Assembly (NCBI RefSeq): GCF_027625935.1
Contig: NZ_CP115300.1
Coordinates: 1,364,001 to 1,428,000, forward strand
Direction: 5' to 3'
DNA: 64,000 nucleotides
From: Streptomyces camelliae
GTDB taxonomy: Bacteria; Actinomycetota; Actinomycetes; Streptomycetales; Streptomycetaceae
In this document: positions 1 to 8,343 of the stretch, in pieces
Layout of the letters: each line of letters starts with the position of its first letter
Numbering within the stretch: position 1 is the stretch's first letter
The notes under the pieces: generated by a model
Told to the model about the DNA's origin: nothing
What the model saw: the letters and a program-made list of their open reading frames with translations, nothing else
The model's database searches: none
Program-made: the position numbers and the translations under genes

Positions 1-451
1 CGGCGATCTGCGCGTCCAGGTCGTGCAACGCATAGGCGTCCAGGGCCAGTTGGCGCAGGACGTCCGGGACCGGGTCCAGCACGGCGGCCGCCTGCCGCAG
101 CTCCTCCTCCAGCAGCGCGTCCACGAACTCGCCGTCATCGGCGACCTCGTGGGGCGGACCGTCACCGTCCGCACCCGCGCCGGGCAGAGCGCCGACGGCC
201 TCCGCACCCGCGCCACGCAAGCCGCCCCCGTCCTCCACGCCCCCGGGAAGCGGACCCTCACCGGCCGGACCACTGACGGCCTCCGCACGCTCATCGGGCG
301 AGCCGCCGGCGCCCCCCGCGCCGTTCAGGGGCAGGCCACCTCCCATGCCCTCCGGGGACAGGCCGCCGCCCGGGCTCCCGCCCCCGTGGGGCACGCCGCT
401 GCCCTCGTCCGCGCTCTCGGGGCGCACCCCGTTGCCGTCGTCGCCGCTCAT
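1..451 (-). CDS. Gly/Asp-rich conserved protein downstream of sigma factor (C-terminus beyond window)
   Basis: Partial gene reading off the left edge; 150 residues are visible. Its ATG overlaps the TGA of the upstream sigma-factor gene (ATGA), so the two are probably translationally coupled. The first ~100 residues are low-complexity, rich in Gly, Asp, Glu and Pro. A structured part follows (about 105 onward) with DGEFVDALLEEELRQAAAVL and then DVLRQLALDAYALHDLDAQI, which looks like an amphipathic helical module. I recall similar proteins next to this sigma factor in other Streptomyces but cannot name a domain. A sigma-associated regulatory role is only a guess. Confidence 0.65.
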   Translation of the reverse strand, partial: MSGDDGNGVRPESADEGSGVPHGGGSPGGGLSPEGMGGGLPLNGAGGAGGSPDERAEAVSGPAGEGPLPGGVEDGGGLRGAGAEAVGALPGAGADGDGPPHEVADDGEFVDALLEEELRQAAAVLDPVPDVLRQLALDAYALHDLDAQIA

Positions 452-1023
452 GCCGCACCCCGTGCGTCCATCCGGGCCCGCAGCCGGCGCAGACAGCGCT
501 GGCGCAGGGGCCCGATACTGCCGACCGCGATACCGAGCGCGGCCGAGATCTCCACATAGCTGGGCGGCGGGGAGGCGACCAGCACGCGCAGCAGCTGCCG
601 GCAGCGCTCCCCCATCCCGTCCAGCTCCTGCCACAGGCGGCGGGCCCGCTCGGCACGGTCCGCCTCCTCCTCGGAGTCGATCAGCGACTCCTCGGGCGTC
701 CGGTCGTCGCTGGCCCGGTCGAGCACCTGCGGATCGTCCGTCAGGGTCAGCCGGGCCAGGCTCCTGAGCACTTTCAGGCATTCGTGACGCGCCGTGCTGG
801 CCAGCCAGGAGCCGGCCTTGTCGGGTTCGCGGATCCGCCCCAGATGCTGGGCGAAGCGGAACCAGACGGTCTGGTAGACCTCGTGTGCGTCGGCGTCGGA
901 GAGCCGGTGGGCGCGCACCACCGACCACACCAGCGGACTCATCCCTTCCACCAGCGCCTTCCAGGCCGCGGCGTCCCCGTCGACGGCGGACTGGACCAAC
1001 GCCCCGACCTCTGTACGGTCCAC
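448..1023 (-). CDS. ECF-type RNA polymerase sigma factor
   Basis: About 191 residues. Region 2 is visible as AWKALVEGMSPLVWSVVRAH then DAHEVYQTVWFRFAQHL and GSWLASTARHECLKVLRS. Region 4 is LWQELDGMGERCRQLLRVL followed by the helix-turn-helix SYVEISAALGIAVGSIGPLR. It would direct RNA polymerase to a special promoter set. The GTG at 1023 is chosen because GAGGGG lies about 7 bases upstream. An alternative ATG at 1086 overlaps the stop of the subtilisin gene (ATGA) but has no ribosome binding site. It is third in a run: subtilisin, sigma, Gly-rich protein. No anti-sigma gene with a zinc-finger motif is visible nearby. Confidence 0.88.
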   Translation of the reverse strand: MDRTEVGALVQSAVDGDAAAWKALVEGMSPLVWSVVRAHRLSDADAHEVYQTVWFRFAQHLGRIREPDKAGSWLASTARHECLKVLRSLARLTLTDDPQVLDRASDDRTPEESLIDSEEEADRAERARRLWQELDGMGERCRQLLRVLVASPPPSYVEISAALGIAVGSIGPLRQRCLRRLRARMDARGAA

Positions 1024-1082
1024 GGCTCCACCCCTCGTGTACGGCACGTCATCGTACGCCGTGGAGCGGAGAGTCCCGGTCC

Positions 1083-2522
1083 TCATACGGGCACGGCCGG
1101 GTCGGCGACGGATACCGGGCGCCAGGTGGGCGGCCTGAGCACCGGGACACGCGCCCCGCGCACCTCCGCGCTGCCGGTGGCCGCCGCGAGGAGCCCGTCG
1201 CGGGCGGCGCGCGGGTCGCGCTCGCCGTACGCCGTCATGTGCGCGGCGACGAGGCCCGCGACCACCGGCGTGGCGAAGGAGGTGCCGCTCCACTGGGCGA
1301 GCCCGTCGAACATCACCTGGTGCGGCTTGGCCCCGGTGCTCTCCCGGCCCTCGCTCAGCACGCCGGTGTGGCGCGGGAACTGGCAGGTGCAGGAGTAGTC
1401 GTAGTCGAACCGGCAGCCGTCGTAGGTGGAGTGCTGGTAGATGTACGGCACGGGTGTGTCGAAGCCGGCGAGGGCGCTGGTGAGGCGCTCGCCGGGGGCG
1501 AAGACCTGTACCCAGGGCCCGTGGTTGCTGAAGCAGGCCTCGCTCTCGCCGTCCGCGCTCAGTGCGCCGACCGACAAAACGCTGTCGGCGTACTCGGGCA
1601 GGCCGGCGTAGGCGGCGGGCCAGAACGGGGCGTGGCTGGAGTTGTTGCCGGCGGCGGCCACCAGCAGGGTGCGCTGCTCGCGCAGTTCGCGCATGAACGC
1701 GTCGAGGCCGAGGAGGCCGTCCGTGACGCCCTCGGTGGTGGTGCCGGCGGAGAGGCTGATGATGTCGGGCCAGCCGCCCTCGTCGACCGCCGCGAAGAGC
1801 CGGGCGCCGAACTCGGACTCCAGGATCGCGCCCGCGTCGCTCAGCGTGTTGCGGACGGTCACCGCGGTGTTGGGCGCGACGGCCGCGAGGATCCCGGCGA
1901 TGAACGTGCCGTGGCCGACGTACTGGCGCAGCACCCCGTCGGCGTCGGTCTCGGCCGGCTCGATGTCGCCCGCGGTGTGGGCGAGCGGCGGGTAGGCGTC
2001 GTGGTCGTGCACGAGGCCGGTGTCGATCACGAGGACGCGGGCGGCGGTGTCGGCGTCGTAACGGCCCTCGGCGACGGCCGGGTTGGCCGGCTGGGTGCGC
2101 GCGACCGGCACCGGCTCGTCGCCGGGGCAGGCGTTGACTCCGCCTGCGATGTGCACCACGTGGTTGCGGCTCACCAGCCGGCGGCTCCGGCGGGCCTCGG
2201 CCTCGCGCAGGGCGCGCAGGGCGTGCGGGACGGTGTCGGCGCCCTCGGCCGGGTCGCCGATGCGGATGCGGGTGACGCCCGTGCGGTTGGTGTGCGGGCC
2301 GTCCCGGCGCACATGGTCGGGCACGAGGCCCGCGGTCTCGGTGAAGTGGGCGCGCACGGTGTCCTCGACGAGGCGGGCCTCCTCGCCGTCCCGGGCGAGG
2401 ACGACGCCTTTCTCGTACAGGAAGTGCGCGTCGCCGTCGTCGTACGGGCCCATCGCCAGAGCGGTGCCGGGCATCGCCCGCTGGATGTGATCGAACTGCT
2501 CGTGGAAACGCTGTGGTGCCAT
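1083..2522 (-). CDS. Intracellular S8 (subtilisin-like) serine peptidase
   Basis: 479 residues with an N-terminal region of ~160 residues of unknown fold, then a subtilisin domain. The triad reads Asp167 (VLVIDTGL), His204 (GHGTFIAGI) and Ser415 (SGTSFATPVVAG), with oxyanion Asn293 (AAAGNNSS), so it should be active. A Cys-rich insert sits before the Ser block (Cys370, 378, 380). There is no signal peptide or membrane segment, so it probably acts in the cytoplasm. ATG 2522 follows GGGGGAGGAG at good spacing. It is divergent from the CHAT gene and is followed by the sigma gene; the association suggests a proteolytic signalling module. Confidence 0.9.
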   Translation of the reverse strand: MAPQRFHEQFDHIQRAMPGTALAMGPYDDGDAHFLYEKGVVLARDGEEARLVEDTVRAHFTETAGLVPDHVRRDGPHTNRTGVTRIRIGDPAEGADTVPHALRALREAEARRSRRLVSRNHVVHIAGGVNACPGDEPVPVARTQPANPAVAEGRYDADTAARVLVIDTGLVHDHDAYPPLAHTAGDIEPAETDADGVLRQYVGHGTFIAGILAAVAPNTAVTVRNTLSDAGAILESEFGARLFAAVDEGGWPDIISLSAGTTTEGVTDGLLGLDAFMRELREQRTLLVAAAGNNSSHAPFWPAAYAGLPEYADSVLSVGALSADGESEACFSNHGPWVQVFAPGERLTSALAGFDTPVPYIYQHSTYDGCRFDYDYSCTCQFPRHTGVLSEGRESTGAKPHQVMFDGLAQWSGTSFATPVVAGLVAAHMTAYGERDPRAARDGLLAAATGSAEVRGARVPVLRPPTWRPVSVADPAVPV

Positions 2523-2599
2523 GGTGTCTCCTCCCCCGACAAGACGGTGTTCGACAGTGAGAGTCCCGAGGACACCGTCTGATACAGCTGGCCACTACC
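2523..2599. promoter_or_regulatory. Divergent promoter region with long inverted repeat
   Basis: The 77 bases between the subtilisin and CHAT genes must hold both promoters. A perfect 9-base inverted repeat, AGACGGTGT at 2542-2550 and ACACCGTCT at 2572-2580, spans 39 bases with a 21-base spacer. It may be an operator or a hairpin in the CHAT leader. The CHAT ATG at 2600 has no clear ribosome binding site, so its transcript may be leaderless or nearly so. Confidence 0.5.
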
Positions 2600-5212
2600 A
2601 TGCGAGACGTGACGGCGGGAAGCGAGTCAGTTTCCGAATTGCTGCCCTTGGTCTTCGCCGACCCGGGCGAGGCCCGAACGCGCGCGGAACAGGTGCTGCG
2701 GGCCGCACCGCCGCCGCTGCACGCCAGCGTCGCCCATCAGGTACTCGGCATCTGGCAGCGGGACTTCGGCGATCTCAAGGTGGCGCTCGGGCATCTGCGC
2801 CGGGCCCGGGACCTGGCCGCCCGCGCCGAGTCGGCCGACCGGGAGGCCGACGTGCTCGCGACCCTCGGGGTCGCACTGGTGCACGCGGGGCGCACCCGGC
2901 AGGGGCTCACCTCCTTCGAGCGGGGTGTCGCCCGGGGCACCGGACACACCCGGGCCCGGGTGCTGTACCGGCGGGCGTACGTGTGGTGGGTGCTGGGGCA
3001 TCACCGCGAGGCGCTGGAGGACGTACGGCGGGCGCTGCCGGTGCTGCGGCAGGCCGGCGACGACATCTGGACGGCGCGGGCGCTGACCCTACGGGCCACC
3101 GTGCATCTGGCGCTCGGCGCGGTGGACCGGGCGGTCGCGGACTTCACGGCGGCCGAGCGGCTGTGGGAGACCACCGGCCAGGAGCACGACAAGGCCGACG
3201 TGGTGGAGAGCCGGGGCCTGGCCGCGTTCCGCTCCGGGGACATCCCGGCGGCGCTGCGGCTGCTGGACGAGGCCGAGGAGCGTTACGCCAAGCTCGGCAC
3301 CCCGACGTACATGCTGTCCATCCGGCGCTGCGAGGTGCTGATGGCGGCCGGGCTGGCCCCGGAGGCGCTGGCCGAGGCCGACGCGACGATCGCGCTGCTG
3401 GACCGGATCGGCGGGCAGACCACCCGCAAGGCCGAGCTGCTGCTGGCCGCCGCGTGTGCCGCCCGCTCGGCCGGGGACGCGCACACCGCCGTCGCCCGCG
3501 CCGCCGTCGCCGTACGGCTGTTCGCGGCCCAGCGGCGGATGTGGTGGGAGACGCATGCGCGGCTGGTGCTGATCGAGGCCCGGGTGACGGCCGGGCGCCG
3601 TTCGGGGCGGATGGTCGCGGACGCGGCGGCCGTCGCCGAGAAGCTGGCCTCGTTCGGTTCGCCCGCCGCGCCGGAGGCCTCGCTGCTCGCGGGCCGGATC
3701 GCGCTCGCGCTGGGCTGGACGGCGGACGCGGAGCGGCACCTGGCGGTGGCCGCGCGCAGCCGGTACGGCGGCCCGCCGCAGGCCCGGGTGACGGGCTGGG
3801 TGGCGCAGGCGCTGCGGGCCCGTGCCGCGGGGTCCCGGCGCGGGGTGCTGGAGGCCTGCCGGCGCGGTCTGGACGTGCTGGACGACCACCGGATGACACT
3901 CGGCGCCTCGGAGCTGCGCGCCCATATCACCGCGCAGGGCGCCGAACTGGCCGCGCTGGCCCAGGAGGTGAGCCTCGCCCAGGGCAGTCCGCGGCGGCTG
4001 CTGGAGTGGAGCGAGCGCTGGCGGGCGACCGTCCTGTCCGCACCCCCCACCCGGCCGCCCGCCGACCCGGCGCTGCTGAGCGGGCTGACCGCCTACCGGG
4101 AGATAGCGGCCCGCGCGGAGGAGGCCCGGATGGAGGGCCGCCCGGTGCCCGCGCTGGAGCGCGAACAGCGGCGCCTGGAGCGGGAGATCCGCTCCCGCAC
4201 CCACCACATCCGGGGTGCCGCGCCGCACGACGCGGACCGTTTCGAGGTGGCCCGGCTGCTGGACCGGCTCGGCGACGCCTGCCTGGTCGAACTCGCCGTC
4301 GTGGACGGGCGGGTGCATGTCCTGTTGTGCGGGCAGGGCCGGGTACGGCGGTTCGCCGGCGGCTGCGTGGCGGAGGCGCTGGCCGAGGCCGAGTACGTCC
4401 AGGCGGGTCTGCGCCGGCTCGCCCACCCCGGCGCCGACGCCCGGCTGCCGCTGGTGGAGGCGGGCGGCCGGCGCCTTCAGGAGCTGCTGCTGGGTGGGGC
4501 GGCGCGGCATCTCGGCGCCGGTCCCGTGGTGATCGTGCCGCCGGGCGCCCTGCACCGGGTGCCGTGGGCGCTGCTGCCCGCGTTGCGCGAGCGGGTGCTC
4601 AGCGTGTCGCCGTCGGCGGGCAGCTGGCTGCGCGCCCGCGAGACCGAGCCGCCGCCCGGCGGCCGACACGTCCTCGTCCGCGGCCCCGGCCTCGCCACGG
4701 GCGGCGCCGAAGTCCCCGAAGTGGCCGGCCGGTACGGTACGGCGACGGTCCTGGAGGGCGACGACGCCCACGTCCCCCGGGTCCTGGAGCAGCTCGACGG
4801 CGCGGCCCTCGCCCATCTCGCCGCGCACGGCACGTTCCGCGCGGACAGCCCGCTGTTCAGCAACCTGAGGATGGCCGACGGCCCGCTGATCGTGCACGAC
4901 TTCGAGCGCCTGGCCCGCAGCCCGTACCGGATCATCCTCTCCAGCTGCGACACCGCCCGCCTCGCCTCGGTCGGCGCCGACGAACTCCTCGGCCTGGTCA
5001 CCGCGTTGCTCCCGCTGGGCACCGCCGGGGTGGTGGCGAGCAGCGCCCCGGTCAACGACGCGGCGGTGGTCCCGCTGATGCTGGCCCTGCACAAGGGCCT
5101 CGACACGGGCCTCTCCCTGGCCGAGGCCCTCCGCGACGCCCGCACGGCCCTCCCGGGCGACGCGGTGCACCAGGCGACGGGGTGGGCTTTCGCGGCGTTC
5201 GGGGCGGCATGA
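2600..5212 (+). CDS. TPR-repeat CHAT-domain (caspase-like) protein
   Basis: 870 residues. Residues ~20-400 are helical repeats of TPR type (for example ALGHLRRARDLAARAE, REALEDVRRALPVLRQAGDD). From ~580 there is a CHAT domain, a caspase-clan (CD) protease fold. The catalytic pair is visible: His743 in LAHLAAHGTFRADSPLFS and Cys783 in IILSSCDTARLASVGADELL. Both residues are intact, so protease activity is expected. TPR-CHAT proteins are known as sensor-protease components of bacterial conflict or cell-death systems. Here it lies divergent from an intracellular subtilisin and sigma factor. Its substrate cannot be read from sequence. Confidence 0.88.
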   Translation: MRDVTAGSESVSELLPLVFADPGEARTRAEQVLRAAPPPLHASVAHQVLGIWQRDFGDLKVALGHLRRARDLAARAESADREADVLATLGVALVHAGRTRQGLTSFERGVARGTGHTRARVLYRRAYVWWVLGHHREALEDVRRALPVLRQAGDDIWTARALTLRATVHLALGAVDRAVADFTAAERLWETTGQEHDKADVVESRGLAAFRSGDIPAALRLLDEAEERYAKLGTPTYMLSIRRCEVLMAAGLAPEALAEADATIALLDRIGGQTTRKAELLLAAACAARSAGDAHTAVARAAVAVRLFAAQRRMWWETHARLVLIEARVTAGRRSGRMVADAAAVAEKLASFGSPAAPEASLLAGRIALALGWTADAERHLAVAARSRYGGPPQARVTGWVAQALRARAAGSRRGVLEACRRGLDVLDDHRMTLGASELRAHITAQGAELAALAQEVSLAQGSPRRLLEWSERWRATVLSAPPTRPPADPALLSGLTAYREIAARAEEARMEGRPVPALEREQRRLEREIRSRTHHIRGAAPHDADRFEVARLLDRLGDACLVELAVVDGRVHVLLCGQGRVRRFAGGCVAEALAEAEYVQAGLRRLAHPGADARLPLVEAGGRRLQELLLGGAARHLGAGPVVIVPPGALHRVPWALLPALRERVLSVSPSAGSWLRARETEPPPGGRHVLVRGPGLATGGAEVPEVAGRYGTATVLEGDDAHVPRVLEQLDGAALAHLAAHGTFRADSPLFSNLRMADGPLIVHDFERLARSPYRIILSSCDTARLASVGADELLGLVTALLPLGTAGVVASSAPVNDAAVVPLMLALHKGLDTGLSLAEALRDARTALPGDAVHQATGWAFAAFGAA

Positions 5213-5215
5213 GGG

Positions 5216-6943
5216 TCACGCCGGCGCACACTCCGGCAGCTCGACCAGCCACGGCAGCGCCCCCCTGTCTCCCGTCCCCAAGCGGGTGTAGGCGCTGTAC
5301 AGGTGATTGCCCACCGTCCGCACCGACAGCGTCAGCCGCTCGGCGATCTCCCGGTTGCTGAGCCCCGCCGCCGCCAGCGAGACGATCTGCCGCTGCCGGA
5401 CGGTCAGTTCACCGAGGACCAGCCCGGCCAGCGCGGGCGTCCGCGCCCCCTGGCAGCGGCGGGCGAGCGCGACGGCCCGGGTGCGTGACAGCCGGGCCGC
5501 GCGCGGATCCCGGTGTGCGCGCACGGCCTGTGCGCACGCCTCCGCCGCGAACAGCAGGAACCCCCGCTCCTCCAGCGCCTCGGCGGCCCGGTCCAGTCCG
5601 GCCCCGTCCCCCCGCGTCAGCGCCTCGGCGTGCCGCGCGAACGCACTGTCCCGCGGCAGCCGCCCCACGACCGGCCCGGGCTCACCCCGGCGTACCGACT
5701 CGTACCGCGCGTACACGTCGTCGCCCGCAGCCGACTCACCGTCGATCAGCGAGAGTTCGGCGCGGCAGCCCTCGTCCCCCGGTGCCTCCCGCAACCCCTC
5801 CCGGGCCCACACCGCCGCGTCCCTCAGTTCGCCCCGCAGCCGCGCGAACCGGGAGCGCACGGCGGCGTATCCGGCCGGGACCGCAGCGCCCTCGGCCACC
5901 AGCCACTCCCCCACCGGGGTGGGCACGGCCCGGACGTCCAGTTGCTCGATCCGCCGTGCGAGGGCCCGCCGTTCGGCCTCCAGGGCCGGTCCCAGGTCGC
6001 GGGGCTCACTGTTCAGGCGGCGGGCACGCAGGCGGCCGGTGGTGGCGCGCAGGGCCGGGCCGTGCAGGGGGTGGGCGAGGGTGACGGCGCCACCGTCGTC
6101 GTCGACGTGGATCAGGCCGTCCGTCTCCAGCCGCTCCAGGACGCCGAGGTCGAGGTCGTCCAGCGGCAGCGGCAGCGGCTCGGCGAAGGCCAGCCGCTCC
6201 AGCGTGTCGCGCTCGCCGGGACCGGAGCGCTCCAGCAGCGGGGCGAGCCGTTCACGGACGGCCGGGGTGACCGGCAGCGCGCCGCGCCAGGCCCGCTCGC
6301 CGGTGCCCGCGACGGACGCCAGCCGGCCGGCACCGGTCAGCGCGGCCATCAGGTCCCGCAGCAACCGCAGATCACCCTGGCACACCGTGTGCAGGCGGCG
6401 CACGGTGAGCGGCTCCAGGCCGGCCGCGGCGAGCAGCTGCGCGGTGTCCTCGTACGGCAGCGGCGCCAGCGCCAGCCGGGGCAGCAGTTCCCCGGTCCAC
6501 AGCCGGGACACCGCGCCGGGCGCGGGGGCGCCGTCCACCGCCGCCACGAGAAGCCTGGTGCGGCCGTGCACGGCGAGCTGGTGGACGAGGGCGGCGGAGG
6601 CCTCGTCCAGCAGATGGGCGTCGTCCACGACGAGCAGCCGCAGCCCGGACAGGATCCGCACGGCGCGCTGGGCCGAGACGGCGTCGGGCAGTAGGTGCGC
6701 GAAGGCGGCGAACGGCAGGTCGCGGGCCTCGGGCGTGCCGGTGACCCGGGCGTGGTCGGTGCCCCGCACCGCCTCCGTGATCAGCCGGGTCTTGCCGTGG
6801 CCGGCCGGTCCGGTCACCACGATGCCGTGCCGCCCGGCGGCCCACGATCCGCGCACCCGCTCCAGTTCGTCCTCCCGGCCGGTGAACGGCCAGGGCGGCT
6901 GCGGTGTCGTCGCGGTTGTCGCGTCCTGTTCGTAAGTCCTCAC
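5216..6943 (-). CDS. LuxR-type regulator with N-terminal AAA/NTPase domain
   Basis: 575 residues, much shorter than the usual ~900-residue LAL regulators. A P-loop is at 45-52 (GPAGHGKT) and a Walker B-like LLVVDDAHLL follows. The middle is Arg/Ala-rich and helical. The C-terminus carries a LuxR helix-turn-helix (GELTVRQRQIVSLAAAGLSN, then REIAERLTLSVRTVGNHL). It is probably an ATP-responsive DNA-binding activator. It ends three bases from the CHAT stop (convergent) and is divergent from the astacin-like gene, which may be its target. Confidence 0.85.
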   Translation of the reverse strand: MRTYEQDATTATTPQPPWPFTGREDELERVRGSWAAGRHGIVVTGPAGHGKTRLITEAVRGTDHARVTGTPEARDLPFAAFAHLLPDAVSAQRAVRILSGLRLLVVDDAHLLDEASAALVHQLAVHGRTRLLVAAVDGAPAPGAVSRLWTGELLPRLALAPLPYEDTAQLLAAAGLEPLTVRRLHTVCQGDLRLLRDLMAALTGAGRLASVAGTGERAWRGALPVTPAVRERLAPLLERSGPGERDTLERLAFAEPLPLPLDDLDLGVLERLETDGLIHVDDDGGAVTLAHPLHGPALRATTGRLRARRLNSEPRDLGPALEAERRALARRIEQLDVRAVPTPVGEWLVAEGAAVPAGYAAVRSRFARLRGELRDAAVWAREGLREAPGDEGCRAELSLIDGESAAGDDVYARYESVRRGEPGPVVGRLPRDSAFARHAEALTRGDGAGLDRAAEALEERGFLLFAAEACAQAVRAHRDPRAARLSRTRAVALARRCQGARTPALAGLVLGELTVRQRQIVSLAAAGLSNREIAERLTLSVRTVGNHLYSAYTRLGTGDRGALPWLVELPECAPA

Positions 6944-6960
6944 ACCATCAAGAGCGCGGG

Positions 6961-6991
6961 TACTCAGGTTTGATACAGGGTGACTTGAGTA
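6961..6991. promoter_or_regulatory. Inverted repeat TACTCA-N19-TGAGTA in divergent promoter
   Basis: Between the LuxR-type gene and the astacin-like gene, TACTCA (6961-6966) is mirrored by TGAGTA (6986-6991), and a further half-site GACTCAGG lies at 6998-7005. This could be the binding site of the neighbouring LuxR-type regulator. Only the repeat itself is seen. Confidence 0.3.
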
Positions 6992-7037
6992 GCCCTCGAC
7001 TCAGGTGTCCGGCACCGGTGGACGGCACGCTGGGCGC

Positions 7038-8123
7038 ATGACCCGACGCCTCTGCTCGCTGCCGCGGCAGCCGGCCCCGTGCTTCGCACCGGGGCTGACG
7101 GCCGAGCGGCTGGGCGCGCTGCTCGCGGGGCGGCGGATCTGGGTCAACGGCACGGTTCTGCACTACTACTTCTACGGCCACGGTTCCGACGCCTCCGTGA
7201 TCCCGGTGCCCGGGACCGGGGAGCTGCGCCGGGTGCCGTGGGCCGGCGGGGAAGCACAGCGGGAGGCGGTCCGCGACTGTCTGCGCGAGTGGCAGGAGCT
7301 CGGCATCGGTGTCACGTTCACCGAGGTCGGCGACCGCCACGAGGCGGAGCTGCGGATCGGGTTCCAGGCCAGCGGCGGCTCCTGGTCGGCGGTGGGCCGG
7401 GAGGCGCTGTCGGTCGGCCGGGGCGAACGCACCATGAACCTGGGCTGGGACGTCACCGGGCCCGGGGAGCGGGGCACGGTCCTGCATGTGATCGGGCACG
7501 CGTTCGGCATGGTGCACGAGCACCAGAGCCCGTACGCCGGGCTCCACTGGGACGACGAGGCCGTGTACGCCGAGCTGGCGGGCCCGCCGAACTTCTGGAG
7601 CCGGGAGACCACGGACACGAACGTCCTGCGCTCGCTGGACGCGGGCGAGGCGAGCGGCTCGGTGTGGGATCCGCAGTCGGTGATGACGTTTCCGTTCGGG
7701 CCGGGGCTCGTGCTGGAGCCGGAGCAGTACCGCGGGGGGCTGCGTCCGTCCGGTGCTCCGTCCCCGGCCGACAAGGAGTTCGTGCTCCGCTGGTATCCGC
7801 CGGCCGCCCCGGCGGGGCCGGCCGCGCTGGTGCCGTTCCGCTCGGCTCCGCTCGGTCTCGGGCCGGGCGAGCAGGCCGATTTCACCGTCGAGCCGCCGGA
7901 GACCCGCGACTACACCGTGGGCACCTTCGGCGACGCCGACACCGTGCTCGTGGTCTTCGAGGAGCGTGACGGGGAGCCGCGCTTCCTCGCGGGCCACGAC
8001 GACGGCGGCACGCCGGACAACGCCGCCGTCCGCGTCCGGCTCGTCAAGGGCCGCCGCTATGTGGTCCGGGTCCGGCTGTACTCGACCTGGGGTTCGGGGG
8101 AGACAGCGGTCATGTGCTGGTGA
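7038..8123 (+). CDS. Astacin/M12-like zinc protease homologue with altered active site
   Basis: 361 residues from ATG 7038; a GTG at 7005 in frame is possible. The zinc-site region reads LHVIGHAFGMVHEHQSP, matching the family pattern HExxHxxGxxHExxSP except that the catalytic Glu (position 151) is Val. The three His ligands (150, 154, 160) are kept. A downstream SVMTFPF resembles the family's Met-turn. The last ~110 residues look like a beta-rich domain. There is no signal peptide, although most astacins are secreted. A single base change (GAG to GTG) would explain the loss. It may bind zinc without hydrolysis, or this may be a sequencing error. Confidence 0.75.
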   Translation: MTRRLCSLPRQPAPCFAPGLTAERLGALLAGRRIWVNGTVLHYYFYGHGSDASVIPVPGTGELRRVPWAGGEAQREAVRDCLREWQELGIGVTFTEVGDRHEAELRIGFQASGGSWSAVGREALSVGRGERTMNLGWDVTGPGERGTVLHVIGHAFGMVHEHQSPYAGLHWDDEAVYAELAGPPNFWSRETTDTNVLRSLDAGEASGSVWDPQSVMTFPFGPGLVLEPEQYRGGLRPSGAPSPADKEFVLRWYPPAAPAGPAALVPFRSAPLGLGPGEQADFTVEPPETRDYTVGTFGDADTVLVVFEERDGEPRFLAGHDDGGTPDNAAVRVRLVKGRRYVVRVRLYSTWGSGETAVMCW

Positions 8124-8163
8124 CAGCACAGGGACGACAGCCACAGTCCGGCGCCGGGGGAGC

Positions 8164-8204
8164 GGCCGCGGACGTCACCTACGGGGGAGGTGACGTCCGC
8201 GGCC
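8164..8204. terminator. Strong 17-bp hairpin terminator
   Basis: A perfect inverted repeat: the arm 8164-8180 (GGCCGCGGACGTCACCT) pairs with 8188-8204 around a 7-base loop ACGGGGG. It sits 40 bases after the astacin-like gene and before the MFS gene. There is no T-tract, as is common in Streptomyces terminators. Confidence 0.75.
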
Positions 8205-8343
8205 ACACCGGTGTCCCTGCGGTGCGAACAGCGTGTGTCCGTGCGTGAACGGCCCGTCTCCGCCTGCGAATGCGGTGTTTCCGTTGCGCGAAAGGATCGC
8301 CGGCTCCGCCGACCGGGGCGTCGGTGGGTGTGAGCATGACGTC

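Noticed and set aside
2521..5361. A 946-residue plus-strand frame overlapping the CHAT gene
   Set aside because: Low-complexity Gly/Arg/Ala sequence in the wrong frame; the CHAT/TPR motifs are all in the frame starting at 2600.
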